Assembly: GCA_012184525.1 (NCBI GenBank)
Contig: WOFQ01000051.1
Location: forward strand, 1-64,000
Reading direction: 5' to 3'
Length of the DNA: 64,000 bases
From: Xenoacremonium recifei
Taxonomy: Eukaryota > Ascomycota > Sordariomycetes > Hypocreales > Nectriaceae
Numbering within the stretch: the stretch's first letter is position 1; each line of letters opens with the position of its first letter. A program made the translations under genes and the position numbers. Under the pieces are notes generated by a model. The model saw only the letters and a list, made by a program, of their open reading frames with translations. It did not search any database and had not been told where the DNA came from. Shown here piece by piece: positions 35,788-48,386 of this stretch.

Positions 35788-38256
35788 TCAGAAGTGAGGC
35801 ACCTTTAAGCCTTGGAGGAATAGATTCACGATACTCAGGAAGCCTTCCCCGAGGATAAATCCCTAGTATACCAGTTTAGGAGCGCCCCATGGTCAACCGA
35901 TCAAGACAAGGACTTACCGATGCGAGGATAATCAGCGGAGTGGTCGCTCGCTTCGAGAACTTGACCCAGTACCAAGCAAATAAGCCTCCAACAGTTCGAG
36001 CCAGGGTGAATGATGGGACATTATACATGCCTTGTTCCCAGCGTTAGTCATCATCTAAGGCTTTCGAGATATCTCAACTTACCAACTGCAACGGCAATGC
36101 CACCCGGAATCAAGGGTCTCCATCGCTTGCCCGTTGACAGAGTCCGCGTAACTGTAGCAACTGCAAATAAGGCTCCAGCTCCAATAGCCCATTCTTTAGC
36201 CATCGGAGGCAGGCCCTTGCCCGTGACCAGCCTGGCAGTGAAGATCCAGACATATGCCGTAGGGACTTGGAATAGATCGCCCGGGATGGTATATACTCTG
36301 GATTAGAGTTCTATCAGCGACAAGTGCATAACGAGGTTGAGAAGATGCGTGTTACTGACTGAGTGTAGACACGATATATGAAGGCGCTGAGAATAGCACC
36401 AGCTGTTGCGCCGATGACTTGGCCCCAGAACTGTGCCTTTGGTGCGGCTCCTAGCAAATGACCGGTCTTGAGGTCCTGCATGAGATCGCCAGCTTGCAGC
36501 GCCCCCTATAGCACATGGTTAGTCCATTCAGGAGCAGGGACAACGTGACCCAAGTTACTATGCAAGAGCACTTACAGCTTCAGACTAGATACAAAGTCAC
36601 GTTAGCATATGTCAGTTAGTAAAAAAGAGGGGAAGAGACAACATACCACAGCACCGGCAATCAAGTTGATCAAAACGCTAGACTTATTAGACTGAGGAAT
36701 GATGATGGCAAAGAACAGCTGAGCCAGCTTGCTGATGCCAGATACAGGATTCAGGTCTGTTTCGCCCAGGGCTCTGACGCCCATGATACTGAGCACCAGG
36801 GCCATCAAGACAGCGATGATAGTAGCGTATAGCGGCACCAAGTCTCCGAAAACAATGTGGATCGTTAAAACGCAAAGTACGATGGAAGCGAGAAGCCCTA
36901 AAGTGACCATCTTGTTGCTAATGCGCTGGTCAACAGGGGCATCCTCTTGTTCGTCTTCGGCTATTGAGGCGGTGTCTTCACCAGGCTCACGGTCTGCATA
37001 CGTGGTCTCGTCGTCATTTTCGTGGAGATATGTGTAGGAATACGACTGCTTCCACAATCCTGCAAAGCCGTGCTCTCTAATACTTTGCCATCGCGCATTC
37101 AGGATACCAGACAGGTCTTGGGAGAACATGGGACGGATGGCCACGTATAGAAGGCTCACGACAGCATCGACCAGCATGATAGCGAGAGAGACCCAGACGA
37201 TCCATCCCTTGCTTCCGTTCTCCCAGTCACCGACATCCGCTGGAGCCCAACCCTTAGCTTTTGCCAAGGGGCTGAGAATACCCCAGCCAATGACAGCACC
37301 TAGAAGCATGTGAAGAGTCGTCTCGGTTCCCATGATGATGCCTTGGCCAACATATGCAAGGCTAGGGTTGAACGTCCACAACCAGGTTTGGGCTGCCCAT
37401 GACCCGAACACCGGGATGTTACGCAGAATGGGGAAAAAATACGTCAAGAGTGTGAAGAGTCCCGAGCCAACAAAGCAAATCAACAGCAATCGCATGTTGG
37501 ACGCCCAGTCAGTCTTGTCAGGCGCTTGCTCCTGCTGATCTTCCTCGCCCTCGTTCGGGGGCACATCCTCAGATGACTGCAGAGGCTCATCGCGAGGAAC
37601 AAGGCTTGCGAAGCCACCTTTTGCGGCTGCATCAAGCTCATCTTTAGATGAATGCTTGCCTTGGGCGTGGAGGACGGAGATAAGGACAGCGGTACTGAAA
37701 CCGCTAGGAAACCTCAGACGCTCTCTAATGATGACTTGCCGGCGCCTAGTAAAGATGTCAGTGGATTTCAGAAGGCTGGGAACAAGCACACATACAAAGG
37801 GACAGCAAAAACGACGCCAAAGTAGCAGAGCCCCAGCGACCAAATGATGAGCTTCCAAGTGCTGATTGAGAGGGGGCCCTGCTCGTCTGGGGACAGCAGA
37901 TAATTCATGGCGGGAATCTAACATCTATTAGAGACGTCGCCTATTTTCATAAGCCGTATGCCAGTGAATTAACTCACAACACCAACAAAGCCACAACCTA
38001 GAGGCATAATGGCCATGCCGCACGCCACACTCTGCAGCAACACATTCTCCACGGGCGAGAAGGGAAACTGGAGGTGCTTAGACAGCAACTTGAAGATCCC
38101 AAAGCCCATCAGACTCGCCGGCATCGACATGATGGAGACCCAACCCGTCTGAAGCCCGAAATACATATTGGAGAAGCAGATGACGGTGCCCACGGCCAGG
38201 CCCGCGAGGACGCCTCGGACCGTGAAGCTCCGGCCGGGAACGATAGGCGACGTCAT
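35788..38256 (-). CDS. OPT-family oligopeptide/metal transporter
   Basis: Eight exons (38256-37978, 37917-37796, 37745-36647, 36584-36576, 36505-36360, 36297-36083, 36030-35918, 35862-35788) give 685 residues. Many hydrophobic segments and the OPT signatures FSNMYFGLQTGWVS, GVIPAMNYLLSPDEQGPL, AGDLMQDLKTGHLLGA and IPGDLFQVP identify a multi-pass plasma- or vacuolar-membrane transporter of small peptides, or of metal chelates as in the YSL branch. A hydrophilic loop rich in Asp and Glu (EDVPPNEGEEDQQEQ) lies near residue 190. The fourth exon is only 9 nt and encodes Ser-Glu-Ala of the conserved SEAGALQAGDLM block. The ATG at 38256 is the first after an in-frame stop. Substrate specificity cannot be read from sequence. 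Confidence 0.92.
36576..36584 (-). other. 9-nt microexon of the OPT transporter gene
   Basis: TCTGAAGCT lies between two good introns (36585-36646, GTATGT..TAG, and 36506-36575, GTAAGT..TAG), both in phase 0. It supplies Ser-Glu-Ala, which restores the conserved SEAGALQAGDLM block of the family. Confidence 0.8.
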
Positions 38257-38849
38257 GATGCCCGAGCTGCCAGTCGCGATACCGGCGCCTCTCTACTCGG
38301 TGTCTTTGCCGCGGCCCAAGAAGCGATTGTTGTCAACGGTAGGATCGTGAGAGAACGCGGTGTCACTCAAGTCTCAACGGTTGTCCTAGGTCCGATGATG
38401 ACTAATTGAGCTTCATTAGAAAGTTCCCGTTTCGGAATGCCATCCCGAGTCTCTGTATCCACACTCGAACACAGAACCTGGTTGCCTGCCCTCGATAAAG
38501 CTATCTTATGGTGCATTAATCGCTTGGGATGAGACCATGTTGTTGTGGGACTTAGCCAGTCGACTGTTTTTCAAGAATATCGGATAAGATGCTCGCGGCC
38601 TGGCCTTCAGGCCTCGTTGCTTCGATATTATCTATACGAACCCCTTCACCAAGAGTAGTAAACCAAATTGATAAGTAAAATTACAGCACAAGGTTATCCA
38701 TGATCTGCCGACTTCAAGACTCCGTTGACACCGGCCAATGCGTTTCTACACTGATATTCCAAAAGCACTGATACACACGGACGTCGACATCGTTGCTTTT
38801 CCATCGATGAGCGCCCACTACTTCAACACCAATGGCACCCCATCCTCGA
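38257..38849. promoter_or_regulatory. Spacer with OPT promoter and RAV1 3' flank
   Basis: 593 bp between two minus-strand genes. No gene was recognised. Confidence 0.4.
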
Positions 38850-41800
38850 TTAAAAACCGAAACTATCCAGCAAAGAGCTGGCATCTGGCTCCTGGAACGC
38901 GGTTGGTGGCGGTTCTGGGCGCTTTCCACCACCGCTGCGCATCCCGAACTGTAGCGTCGGTGATGGAAGATCTGCCACGACGAGTGAACTCCTGCGTCGA
39001 AGGAGCTTGAGGGGGTTGACTTCACCGCCGAAGCCAACTGCTGCCTGTTTCTGGAATTCCCAATTCCTCACTAAACAATGAGGTTAGAGTGATATACGCA
39101 GCACAGACGACAACACATACCTAGATCTAGGCCCAGTAAATCACAGCCCATGCGGTCATAAAGCTTGGCACTGTGAAGCACAAATTCCCATTCTACTTTC
39201 GGCGTAACCTTAGACGCACCCCGAAGAGTCTGGAGAGTCTGGTGTCTCAGGTCCGAATAAAGCACCACCAAGGCCGGATCGTCCGTCAGGAACAGGCGCG
39301 ATTTGATATCGGGCGAACAAGGCGTCTCGAGGAGCGTATAAACCGGAGTCTATGCCAGAGTCAGCAAATCTTACCAAAGCTCAACTGCGTTAGGAGGTGC
39401 CCTACGATCAGTGACCTCACGGCCATGTCTTTCCTCCCCAGCATCCAAAACGCCCAAGAAGCGAGCCAGCGATTTCCTTCTTGTCCTGCCAATGGGAGAA
39501 CCTCGTCCTGTAGAACCCTCTTGAAAACCGGCCCATTGTCTCCCTCATACACTCGAGCAAGAGCAATAGCCAACTGCATGTCCTTGATCTGTCTGAGACA
39601 CACCTCAACAGCGTCGTTGAGATGATCGGCGAGAAGGAAAAACGCCGCAGCATATTCTTGTATCAGTCAGCATCAGGGTCGCAGTCAAGAGATCGCCTCC
39701 TTTATCCGCAAGCTTACCAAATCTTCTTTTACTCAGGAGAGCGTACGCGTTCTTCAGTGCTGTCGTCTTCCATTTCGGATCATCAAAATTATTCGCTAGC
39801 AATCGGGTTGTAGCACCTTGTTCCTTGTTCCAGGTCGCCATCCTCCACAACCCTTGAAGAACTGTCTTTTTGCGCAAGGCAAGGTAAAACAGACTGCAGT
39901 CCACTGGATTTTTGAGTTCGCCCTTGGTGTATTCGTTCCTCGCAATTGTTTCGAATTGAGACCTCTGTGTAAAACATTAGACGCCGAAACCATAAGTGTC
40001 AAAACCAGAGTTTTGACTGACCAGAGCAGTTGAGTCTGTTAACCACATGAAGATACCACTCTCACGAGCGTGCTCCCAGAGCATAGTGTTATGGTTTTGC
40101 CGAGAGACGAAGTCAACCAGAATGTCCTGACTATTCGAATGAAAGGCCCAATTGATCTCGCGCCATGATAAATGCATCTCATTTGTCCGACCCTTCCGCA
40201 GGGCGTGCTGTCGGAAAAACAGCATGAATCGAGCGCCGTTCTCATCCATGGAACGGCGATGCCGTTCAACCAAGGACACGCACTCTATCATGTCGGCAAG
40301 TTGAATCTGTTCATGGCCCGTTAACTGCGGAATATTAACCTTGGTGAGCTTTTCATTGATTGCCACCGCGGTCTGCTCTGAGAACACATCATCGTGGTCG
40401 TCGTCCTCATCATCCCCATCTAAGTAAGATGCGGACACCTTTCCCTTGGTTGTATTCTCAGACCCCTGAAGAAGGATTAGCCTTTCTGATGGACTCAAGT
40501 TGATAGCTGCCTTACCATAGGCATGAAAAACTCTTGCAAGTCCAGTCCAAGGTAGTCATCTATAATTTCGCCGTCCACATGAAACTTGAGCGTCTTGTGC
40601 AGAGCAACCAGTGTCCGCCGCACCAATGCAGCCTTGCCGGACAAGATACACTGGCTAAGAAATTGTGGGTGGAAAACAGGGAGGGGACCGTTGAATCTCT
40701 GAACCACCTCAAACAGGTCCCATGTGCGATCTTTCCGGGGTGGCAATCGCAAGTCGGATCTCAGAGACTCTGACACACCGACTTGTCGATCCTGGACGAA
40801 CATCTGGTTTCCAGCGCCAATAACCAAGTAACCGTCGCCCAGCCACGTCGAGTCGCCAATCGGGTGAGGCGTGAGTTCGCGAATGCTGATCTCTCGGATC
40901 TGGGCCCAAGCTGGTCCCTTATTTAGGTAATCGAACCGCATTTGAGATAGGAGGATGACTCGGTACTGGAATCCGACTGCCAAAATAGACTGCGAATCAG
41001 GCGTCGAAGTCCAATCGAGATCTTGGATAACATTATGCGTCTTGAAATCTTGTTCATATTCCAGCCGCGAACCGCCAATATCCCAGATAGTGACTTGAGA
41101 TCTTGTTGAGTTTACCAAGGCGGCTTTCTTGAGTGTACTTCCGCTAACTAAAGCAGGGTTCGATATTCCTGTTTGCGTAGAGCACGTAGACAGCCACCCA
41201 ACGCTTCGATGTCCGGGATCAACCCGAGCCGTCCAGAAGTCAACCTGTCCAGTATGAGTGTAGGAGATGGCAACATCCCGAGCAAAGACATCCAAGAAGC
41301 CAGACACGACGGGAGAAGAACCCGCAGGATCGACTGGAAGGACGTATGCCAGCCCTTCAACTCCTTTCAAGTCAAATCGGCAGAATTCCTGAATATCAGC
41401 TCCGACAGTCGTTGTCGGATCATCGAAATATCGAGGTAGGCTCACGTGCCAAACAACCCCCTGACCTTCGGATGTGACCGTGGCTATGTGTGCAGTGGTA
41501 TAATTCTTGACATCTGAACGTGGCAGGATAATCAAGCACAGGGGCTTACCGCGAACTTGATAGGGGCACTTTGCCAGAGATGACGCACGGCTCGCCCGAC
41601 AATCCCAAAGCATAATCGCTTGATGGTCAAGGAAAACGACAAAACGACCTTTCCGCAAGACACAGATACGATGGATGTGTCCCTTTTGGGGGATCACGCT
41701 CGATCGGCCGAGATTAGGTCGTCGGTTCCCCTTTCGATCCAATACATGTTTCCACACAACGCTTTCTCCCTCCTCGGTCCTCGAGACAATTGCCCGACCG

Positions 41801-43186
41801 CTGAAGTTTCGCACAATCTTCTTGATTGATGCCGAATGGCCGGACCATATTGAGTCCAGCGAGAGCCGATCCTCGTTCGTCGTCGGGTCGAAGAGGTCAG
41901 CGACACTCCCCGCAAAGACGCCGATGCGACCATCGAAGGAATGTAGGAGGATATGAACGAGTCCGCTCTCCTTATCGGAATACGTCTGAACCTCAACATG
42001 CGGCGTCTCTTGCGTCGGCAAAAAGTTACCAAGTAACTCAAAATGATGCGACTTGACTTGTGCAATGTTGAAGATCGTTGGATCGTCTGCTGTGGTGCTC
42101 GCGACATTCTCTAATGCCCAAGCAGACATTCTCCCCCTGCCGTCCAAAGCAATGCAGATCTCCGGGTTTCTGTTGGCAACTGCGACGAGGTGATCCAGCG
42201 CAACATCGTCGGTGCTCGAGTCGTCGGCCATCCGATCCTCGACAGCTCGCTCGACTGACGTCGTGAAATCCCGTCCATCGAGCATGAAAACTAACCGCAT
42301 ATCTTGTTGGAAGGGGGCATCATGTGGTGAGGCGCATACGTCGACTTTGCCCCAGAGCTGCCAGTGCTTGCCCTCTGGAGTTTCCGCCGGCGTCCAGATG
42401 CGAACGCAGTTGTCCATGCAGACCGTGTACAGCGCATTTTCAACGGCTTGATCTACGTGGAAAGGTTTGCGCCAACGAACAGAGGTAACGATGTTGGGGT
42501 GTGGAAGGTATGTCATATCGAAGCGGACTTCGTCGGAGCCGTAGGTCAGGCGACGCCAGACCTTGACGAGCTGATCATGGTGACCGGTCGATGCGATATA
42601 GGCCGAGTCGTATGAAAGTAGAGCATACTTCGCGGTACTCGGGAGCTTCTTCTCCCACAAGGACTCGGGTTTGTCCTTCGTATTGTATAGGGAGAGCGTG
42701 TCAGAGGCGACCAAGAGCTCTTCGGAGCCGCCCCATGATAGCGTCGTCGTCGAGGTCGAGCAAGGATACGGAACATCGAAGGTCGATTCGAGCGCCCACT
42801 ACTAGCCTGTGAGCTTAGATCCCTGGGCCTTATGCAAGTTGTATTGCGAATATCACCTTCAGCGCATCCTCCTGCGACCCAAATGGCTTGTATATCCGGA
42901 CTTCGGACGAGGTGCAAGCTGCGATCTTGCCGGAAGCTTCGTCGATGGTAATGGCCTCTAGGGGCTGGTCGTCGTCATCGTAGATAGTTTGAATCACTCC
43001 ATGCGACCCATCGAGGATCGCAAAGGCGCTGCCGGTGATGTATACCTACGCAAAATATCATAATTAGCCTCAGACCCGAGCCCGCCAAGTTCCGGGAGTC
43101 GGTACGTTGATGTGTCGTCGGTCCCAGTAGCCCGTGGCCAGAGCCTGGAGCCTCGACTGCGGCTTGCCTGGCAGGACAGCTCTCAT
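38850..43186 (-). CDS. RAV1: RAVE complex subunit Rav1 (V-ATPase assembly)
   Basis: Eight exons (43186-43106, 43045-42857, 42798-40516, 40465-40022, 39964-39718, 39656-39406, 39349-39121, 39070-38850) give 1314 residues. The start MRAVLPGKPQSRLQAL is the conserved Rav1 N-terminus. WD40-type beta-propeller repeats cover roughly residues 20-650 (for example HDQLVKVWRRLTYG and ALYTVCMDNCVRIW). The Rav1 C-terminal domain follows (FMLFFRQHALRKGRTNEMHLSWREI, SLFYLALRKKTVLQGLWRM) and the protein ends DASSLLDSFGF, also conserved. Rav1 with Rav2 and Skp1 reassembles V1 with V0 of the vacuolar and endosomal proton pump. The gene is complete; all splice phases agree. Confidence 0.95.
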
Positions 43187-43756
43187 GCTATTAGTGACGC
43201 ACGCGTCGGGCGCATTGCTATCGAGAGGCGTCGTCCTTCCTCGGAAAAAAAGTCTTGCCTTAAGAGGCTCGCGATGTCTCGAAAAACGTGGTGATAACTT
43301 ATTCCGAGGTCAATTGGAGCTCTCGCGAAGCTAATTATGCAACAATCCGATCTTGGTGACGTGACGTGAGTGACGTGAGCCCGTGGGTGTACACCTCTCG
43401 GGGTCTCTCTAGAAAGATATACCTCGTTAACTGAATACATCCATCAAGCTTCACTGAGCAAGCCCCCTATGATCTATCCCTAGGGCACTCTATCTTGCCT
43501 TATATATTCGAAGCTTGGTTTATTTCACGACGGAAGCAATTGCAAGTGGTAAAACTTGTCATTCAATTCATATCGGCATTCAACGCCATCAGCTCCTCGC
43601 AGTAAAATAACCAGTACTCGTGGGGTATCCATTGAAGCAGTCCCGTTTGTCTCCAAAAGCTTTTCAGTAACCCAATCCTCCCGTCAATATCCAAATGCTC
43701 CCTATGCTGTCCTTCGTCATCAGTATATACTGTCTTCGAGGCCTTTCGTCCTTGTA
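43187..43756. promoter_or_regulatory. Spacer with RAV1 promoter and SFI1 3' flank
   Basis: 570 bp between two minus-strand genes; it contains the TGACGT cluster described separately. No gene was recognised. Confidence 0.5.
43357..43376. promoter_or_regulatory. Triple TGACGT (CRE/ATF-like) motif upstream of RAV1
   Basis: TGACGT occurs at 43357-43362, 43362-43367 and 43371-43376, about 170 bp upstream of the RAV1 start codon. TGACGT is the half-site core of CRE/ATF bZIP binding sites in fungi, such as those for Atf1-type stress regulators. Binding is inferred. Confidence 0.45.
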
Positions 43757-46700
43757 TCATCCACCAAGCCTATTGCGTTGCCGCTGCTGCATGAGAGAAG
43801 CTCCTTTGCCTTGTACTTGTGAAATATTGTGTGACGAAGACAACCGCTCTGGTGACCGGATGCGAACCGATCTCGTTTCCGACATAGGTCTTGCAGATCG
43901 TGGAGTGCTAAACCGTGAACGCGACGGGTTCAGCCCAACAGACCTGCTTGCCACTCCTCCTAACACGGGCGGAAGCGATGCTTGCAGCCGGCCAGCTTGA
44001 TGGCCGCTTGGTGGTTCCTTTGTCGCAGCCGCAACTGGGACAAGCGATCGCGGTAAGCTGCTGGGCTGACTGAGCTCCGAGGTCTCCGGTCCAAGGGTCT
44101 GGAGTAAATTGCTTGGCGGCCTTCGTCGCATCCCGCCTAGTTGAAGAGCTGAACCGCCGGATCCTGGTCGAAAGTCGTTTCTCATGTGCGTTGGCACCGG
44201 TGCTTTAGGAGTAGTGGTAGAAAGGTCCAATAAGTTCCCGGCTCCTCGTCGCCGAAATGCAGCAGGCGATGCTGTCATTCTGGTCCCAGCAATAGAAGAG
44301 GCCAAGTCGTCCTCTTCCGCCTCTCTTAGTGGTGCCATCATGCTCTTTGAGGGAATAGCCGACATAGGCAACGCCTGTCCGGTCCACCGGGTCGGTGTTT
44401 CAAAGGGGTTTGCGGTGTAGTCTTGGTTCTCATCACTGGCCTTTACCAGTGTTCTTCTCAAAGGCAACCCTCGGAGGCTGCTCCGACTCAGACTTTGAGA
44501 GAACAGATTAGGGGCTTCTCGCTGCTCGTTGTCAGGTATAGGAGAATTGCCCATGGCTCTGTCGCAAGAATATCTCCATTGTTGGAGAACTCGGTTTCGG
44601 TACTCGCGATCATGTTTCAGTTGGACCTTCGAGGCCGTATGAGCTTGGCCCGCGTGTTGCATCGTTGAGATAGTCCACTGCTTCACAAACTGACGCTGTT
44701 TATCGACAGCCCAAAGATTAGCGGCATCGAACTCCTGTTGCTCGAGTTGACGAGCTTGTTCGCTCCACATGTCAAGCCAGCCTTGGCAGTGATGGATCCG
44801 AGCTGATTCGTAACGTTGTATATCTTCTTCAGCCTCACTCGACCATGCTTGGATGGTGATTGTGAGTCGTTCGAGTTCACGACGATTCTTCAGTTCCTCG
44901 GCCATGCGTTTGTGTTCCTGTTCCTGGGCAGCTGCTGTCCGCCACTGATCCAGCGCAGCAAAGAATCTTCTTTCCTTCCTCTTCGCAGACCAGTCAGAGT
45001 ATTTTCTCATAACCCTTCGCCTCACTTGCTCCCTATCCCGGACCTTCCGCCGGCGAACAGTCCCGTCAAGAACACCCACCATCTTGGTGGCGCCGATGTA
45101 AAGGCGTGCTCGTCTCTCCAGTCTTGACAACTGTGATGCTTCTCTCTGTTGATGACTCATTTGATCAACAACCTTTGACCTCATTCGGTCCTCGTATACT
45201 TTCCTCGAGTTCTGCCTCAAAGACTTGTGCTGCTCAACAGCTGCGCTCCATTTGTCAAAGGCACGGTTAACTGCAAGATACTCGCGCCTCCAAACGAAAG
45301 CTTGTGCTCTGGCTTGCAGGTTCCATTGGGTGAAGGCATGTGTGGCTTTTTTCAGTAACATGTTCTGTCGGTATGTCCGGGCACGCCGCGAGATCTCTGC
45401 TTGATCCCACCATTCTCGCAGGTGGGAGAATGATTGCTGCACGGCTCCAATCCGCTTGGCGGCATTGTCGCGCAGTTCTCCTCGTGCAGCCTGGTCCTGC
45501 CATTTGTCCAACGTGCTTGTGGCAGCCCATCTCGTAGCCTCTGTCCTAGCGGTCTTTTGAGCTACCATGTGTTTAGATGATTGTATCATCCACCCGGTTA
45601 AGACTCGAGTACGCATCCGGGAGGCGGCTTGGCTCCGAGCTACATCTTCGAGTCGTTGACAACGCCAGTGCGTCAGAATTTTCTGTGCTTTTTTCAGATG
45701 ATATGCCCTAGCCGTCGCCTCCGCCAACGCCTTGAGATGGTTATCGTGCTCAGCAATGCTGCGTTGCCACTTTTTGACACAAGTTGCTGCTCGAAGATGG
45801 TCTGCCGCAGGCTCTCGAGAGGGAGGAGCTTGGCTCCAGCCGCGAAAGCACCGGAACCGGATCATGTGCCTTCGAGCAACCGCATCTCTCTCAATACGCC
45901 GAGCAGTGATGTCTGCCCACCGATTGAAGAATTTGCTCGCGAGATATATCTCACGAGCCCGAGCGGCACGCTTGAGGAGTTTTCTCTGCTGCTTCGCTTC
46001 AGCCTCGGCCGTTGACTGTTGTGTTTCTTTATTTGGTGGGGTTGCGTAAACAATCCTCTCTTCAGCCGCAGCACGATGTCTGCTTTCCTCAGAACCTCTC
46101 AGAGGTATCGATGCTTTCTCTTCATGGTCGACAAGCGTTTGGGGTTCGGGATCCGTTATTCCGGTGCTAGTTCGGGGAGCAAGCAGCATTCGTTTAGCCA
46201 GTTCTTCATTTGACTCTGCTTGCTTTGGTTCCATCCTATCATCGACTTGGTTCATGCGGGCGTGCGACGATGTCTCGACCCTATCCCTCGGGCCATTTTT
46301 AACAAGGGATCCGGTTTGAGTATTTGCGGTAAGAGAGCGCCAACGATCCGTCAGTGAGGGTAGCGTTGGTGGTGGTCGCTCTAGAGTTTGTTGATCTGTG
46401 TCCTCCTTGTTCTCGTACTCTTCGATAAGAGGGTCACCAGGTGGCCTCGAACGCATTTCTGGTACTGTGGCAGTCGGGGCTTGGGGAGATTCTACACGAC
46501 TCTCCAAGGTCCGGGGTATCGTGGACTCCTCTATTACCGTCGAGAGTGGTCCTGCTCGGCGACTCTCGTCGCTCTGACGTCTTGCAACCAGAGCCCGCCA
46601 GCGATCCATAACAGAAGACATCGCAGCCCGCTTAGCTGCCAAAGCGACCTGCTCCCGCTCATAGGATGAGATGGATTCTCCATCATCCATATCGTAGTCC

Positions 46701-47334
46701 TCCTCGTCTTCATCCTGCTGCCCTTCATGGTTCCTTTCTTCATGTATTCGGTGGATAAGGGGTTGGACTGCTTTAGGCGTCTCGCCATTGATGGAAGCGC
46801 TCTCGACAGTCCTTGTGTAATGATTGGGCTGGTTTTTACCACTCGCGGGAGAGAAATCCGGCGAGTTGGATTGTGAAGTTCTAGAGGAAGTGGTTGTGTC
46901 GTTGTCGCCAAATTCGAGCACGATGCCCATGCGCGAGAGGATAATCTGGAATTTGTCGATGAGAGAGCCATCTCCTCGTTCACCACCAACTCGAAAGACA
47001 AATGTCGAGATATGGTGATCGGAGTCTGGATCGATACCGTATTTGGGGAGGACTTCATCGTAAGCTTTGAAGAGTGCGGCGGCTGGCAGGGGCTTGGGTT
47101 CTGGCGAGGCATCCAGGAGTTCCTGTGCGGCGACGACTATATCATGCAAGGCGCGAATGTCTGACAATATATCAGTAGAGCCCTTATAGAGCAATCGAGG
47201 TAGATCAAACCATTATTTGAGTAGTAGGGCTCCTGGCTCGAGGGAGCACGACTGACATCGCTTCCATGGCCATCGTCTGAGGAAGAGGCCGATCGAGGTG
47301 CCCTTGGCTGCACAAATGCCACTATTCCATTCAT
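43757..47334 (-). CDS. SFI1: Sfi1-type centrin-binding spindle pole body protein
   Basis: Two exons (47334-47211, 47160-43757) give 1175 residues. The N-terminal region has NNDIRALHDIVVAAQELLDA, and the middle (about residues 400-900) is a long helix made of Sfi1 repeats with the Leu/Phe-x-x-Trp core, for example FFNRWADI, CVKKWQRS, ILTHWRCQ, TLDKWQDQ, AFTQWNLQ and AFDKWSAA. Each repeat binds one centrin (Cdc31); the filament forms the half-bridge needed to duplicate the spindle pole body. The C-terminal ~200 residues are Ser/Pro/Arg-rich with TP and SP sites that could be kinase targets. The first exon is uncertain: a second model uses ATG at 47389 with a GTGAGT intron (about 47325-47376) and also keeps the frame (MLAD joined to MAFVQPRAP). 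Confidence 0.88.
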
Positions 47335-47966
47335 ATAAGAATGATTCGTTCCGGTATACGAAGTTCGACTCACTATCGGCGAGCATCCAAGTCCGTTATT
47401 GATCCATACTCAAGACGGAGGGGAGCGCAGGTCGGCGACGATCGAGCCTCGCACGAGGTGAGGGCCAAGGCGACGGCAGAAAGTAAAGCGGTCTATTCCG
47501 GCAATTCGAGTTGCGCAATTGAGGACGGAAATTCAGGAGCGATGACCGATAAGAGAGATTAGTTCGCGGAGAGGGACAGGCCGTCGATGGAGCAGTATCG
47601 GGGAGGAAAAGCGCATGGGAAGAGATCCAAAGTTTCTAGCTTCGCGCATCGCGACAGCGACACGGGCTAGATGGCTGGGAGCTCAACGCGACTGGGTACC
47701 TCGCGCATGTACCCAGTACGGGCCTTTCCAACCCCACGAGCCCCCACCTCAAGTGACGGTGGCTGGTGTGCTTATGTCATCCATCTCTCAACTCAAGATG
47801 CATGTGTGGCGCTCAGTGCTCGCGTGTCTGCAGGCACTGTGGTGCTCACAGACCCACTAAGAAATTACAGAGCGTCTCCAGCGTATGGAGTGCTCCGTAC
47901 AGGATCTTCCTCTTCGTCCTGGCAGTTCCCCTACCATCGTCAATCGCTTCATCGGAGGTCCTCATC
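47335..47966. promoter_or_regulatory. Divergent promoter region SFI1/CX9C gene
   Basis: 632 bp between oppositely oriented start codons, so both promoters lie here. Apart from the alternative SFI1 first exon near 47376-47389, no coding feature was seen. Confidence 0.5.
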
Positions 47967-48265
47967 ATGAGTCGCACCAGGACTCGCCCGATCCAGAAGT
48001 TTGCCAAGGCCGTCTCCCAGTGCTCGGTCGAGGTATGTCTCCATCAGAAGATACGTTGTACCTCCGCCGTCTTCCTAACCACAATCAAGGCTTCCGCCTA
48101 TGGCAAATGCATTGTAAGCGACTACAATTCGGTCCATAAGGATAAGTGCGTGAAGGAATTTATGAAGTTGAAGGACTGTTATCTGGTGAGTTGATTAGTT
48201 GTGCAGTTCGGACATAGATCACTGACGATTTGCTGTGCTTACAGGCCGCCTCAAAAAAGAACTAA
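47967..48265 (+). CDS. Twin CX9C mitochondrial protein, NDUFAF8-like
   Basis: Three exons (47967-48032, 48090-48185, 48245-48265) give only 60 residues. The cysteines form two CX9C motifs: CSVEASAYGKC and CVKEFMKLKDC. This twin CX9C pattern marks small proteins imported into the mitochondrial intermembrane space by the Mia40 disulfide relay. The segment QCSVEASAYGKC plus the C-terminal CYLAASKKN resembles NDUFAF8 (C17orf89), a complex I assembly factor; that assignment is from recalled similarity. It was found by joining exons of 66, 96 and 21 nt. The stop codon lies 121 bp from that of the convergent IleRS gene. Confidence 0.85.
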
Positions 48266-48386
48266 GCATCCATGTAGACAGACAATTGAATCTGACACGC
48301 CTTATCATTTCATGTTCTACATACATCTAATCTTCCTCTAATCTTGGCCATGAATTCTTTTCGTCATAAATCTACCCAACTCCCCA

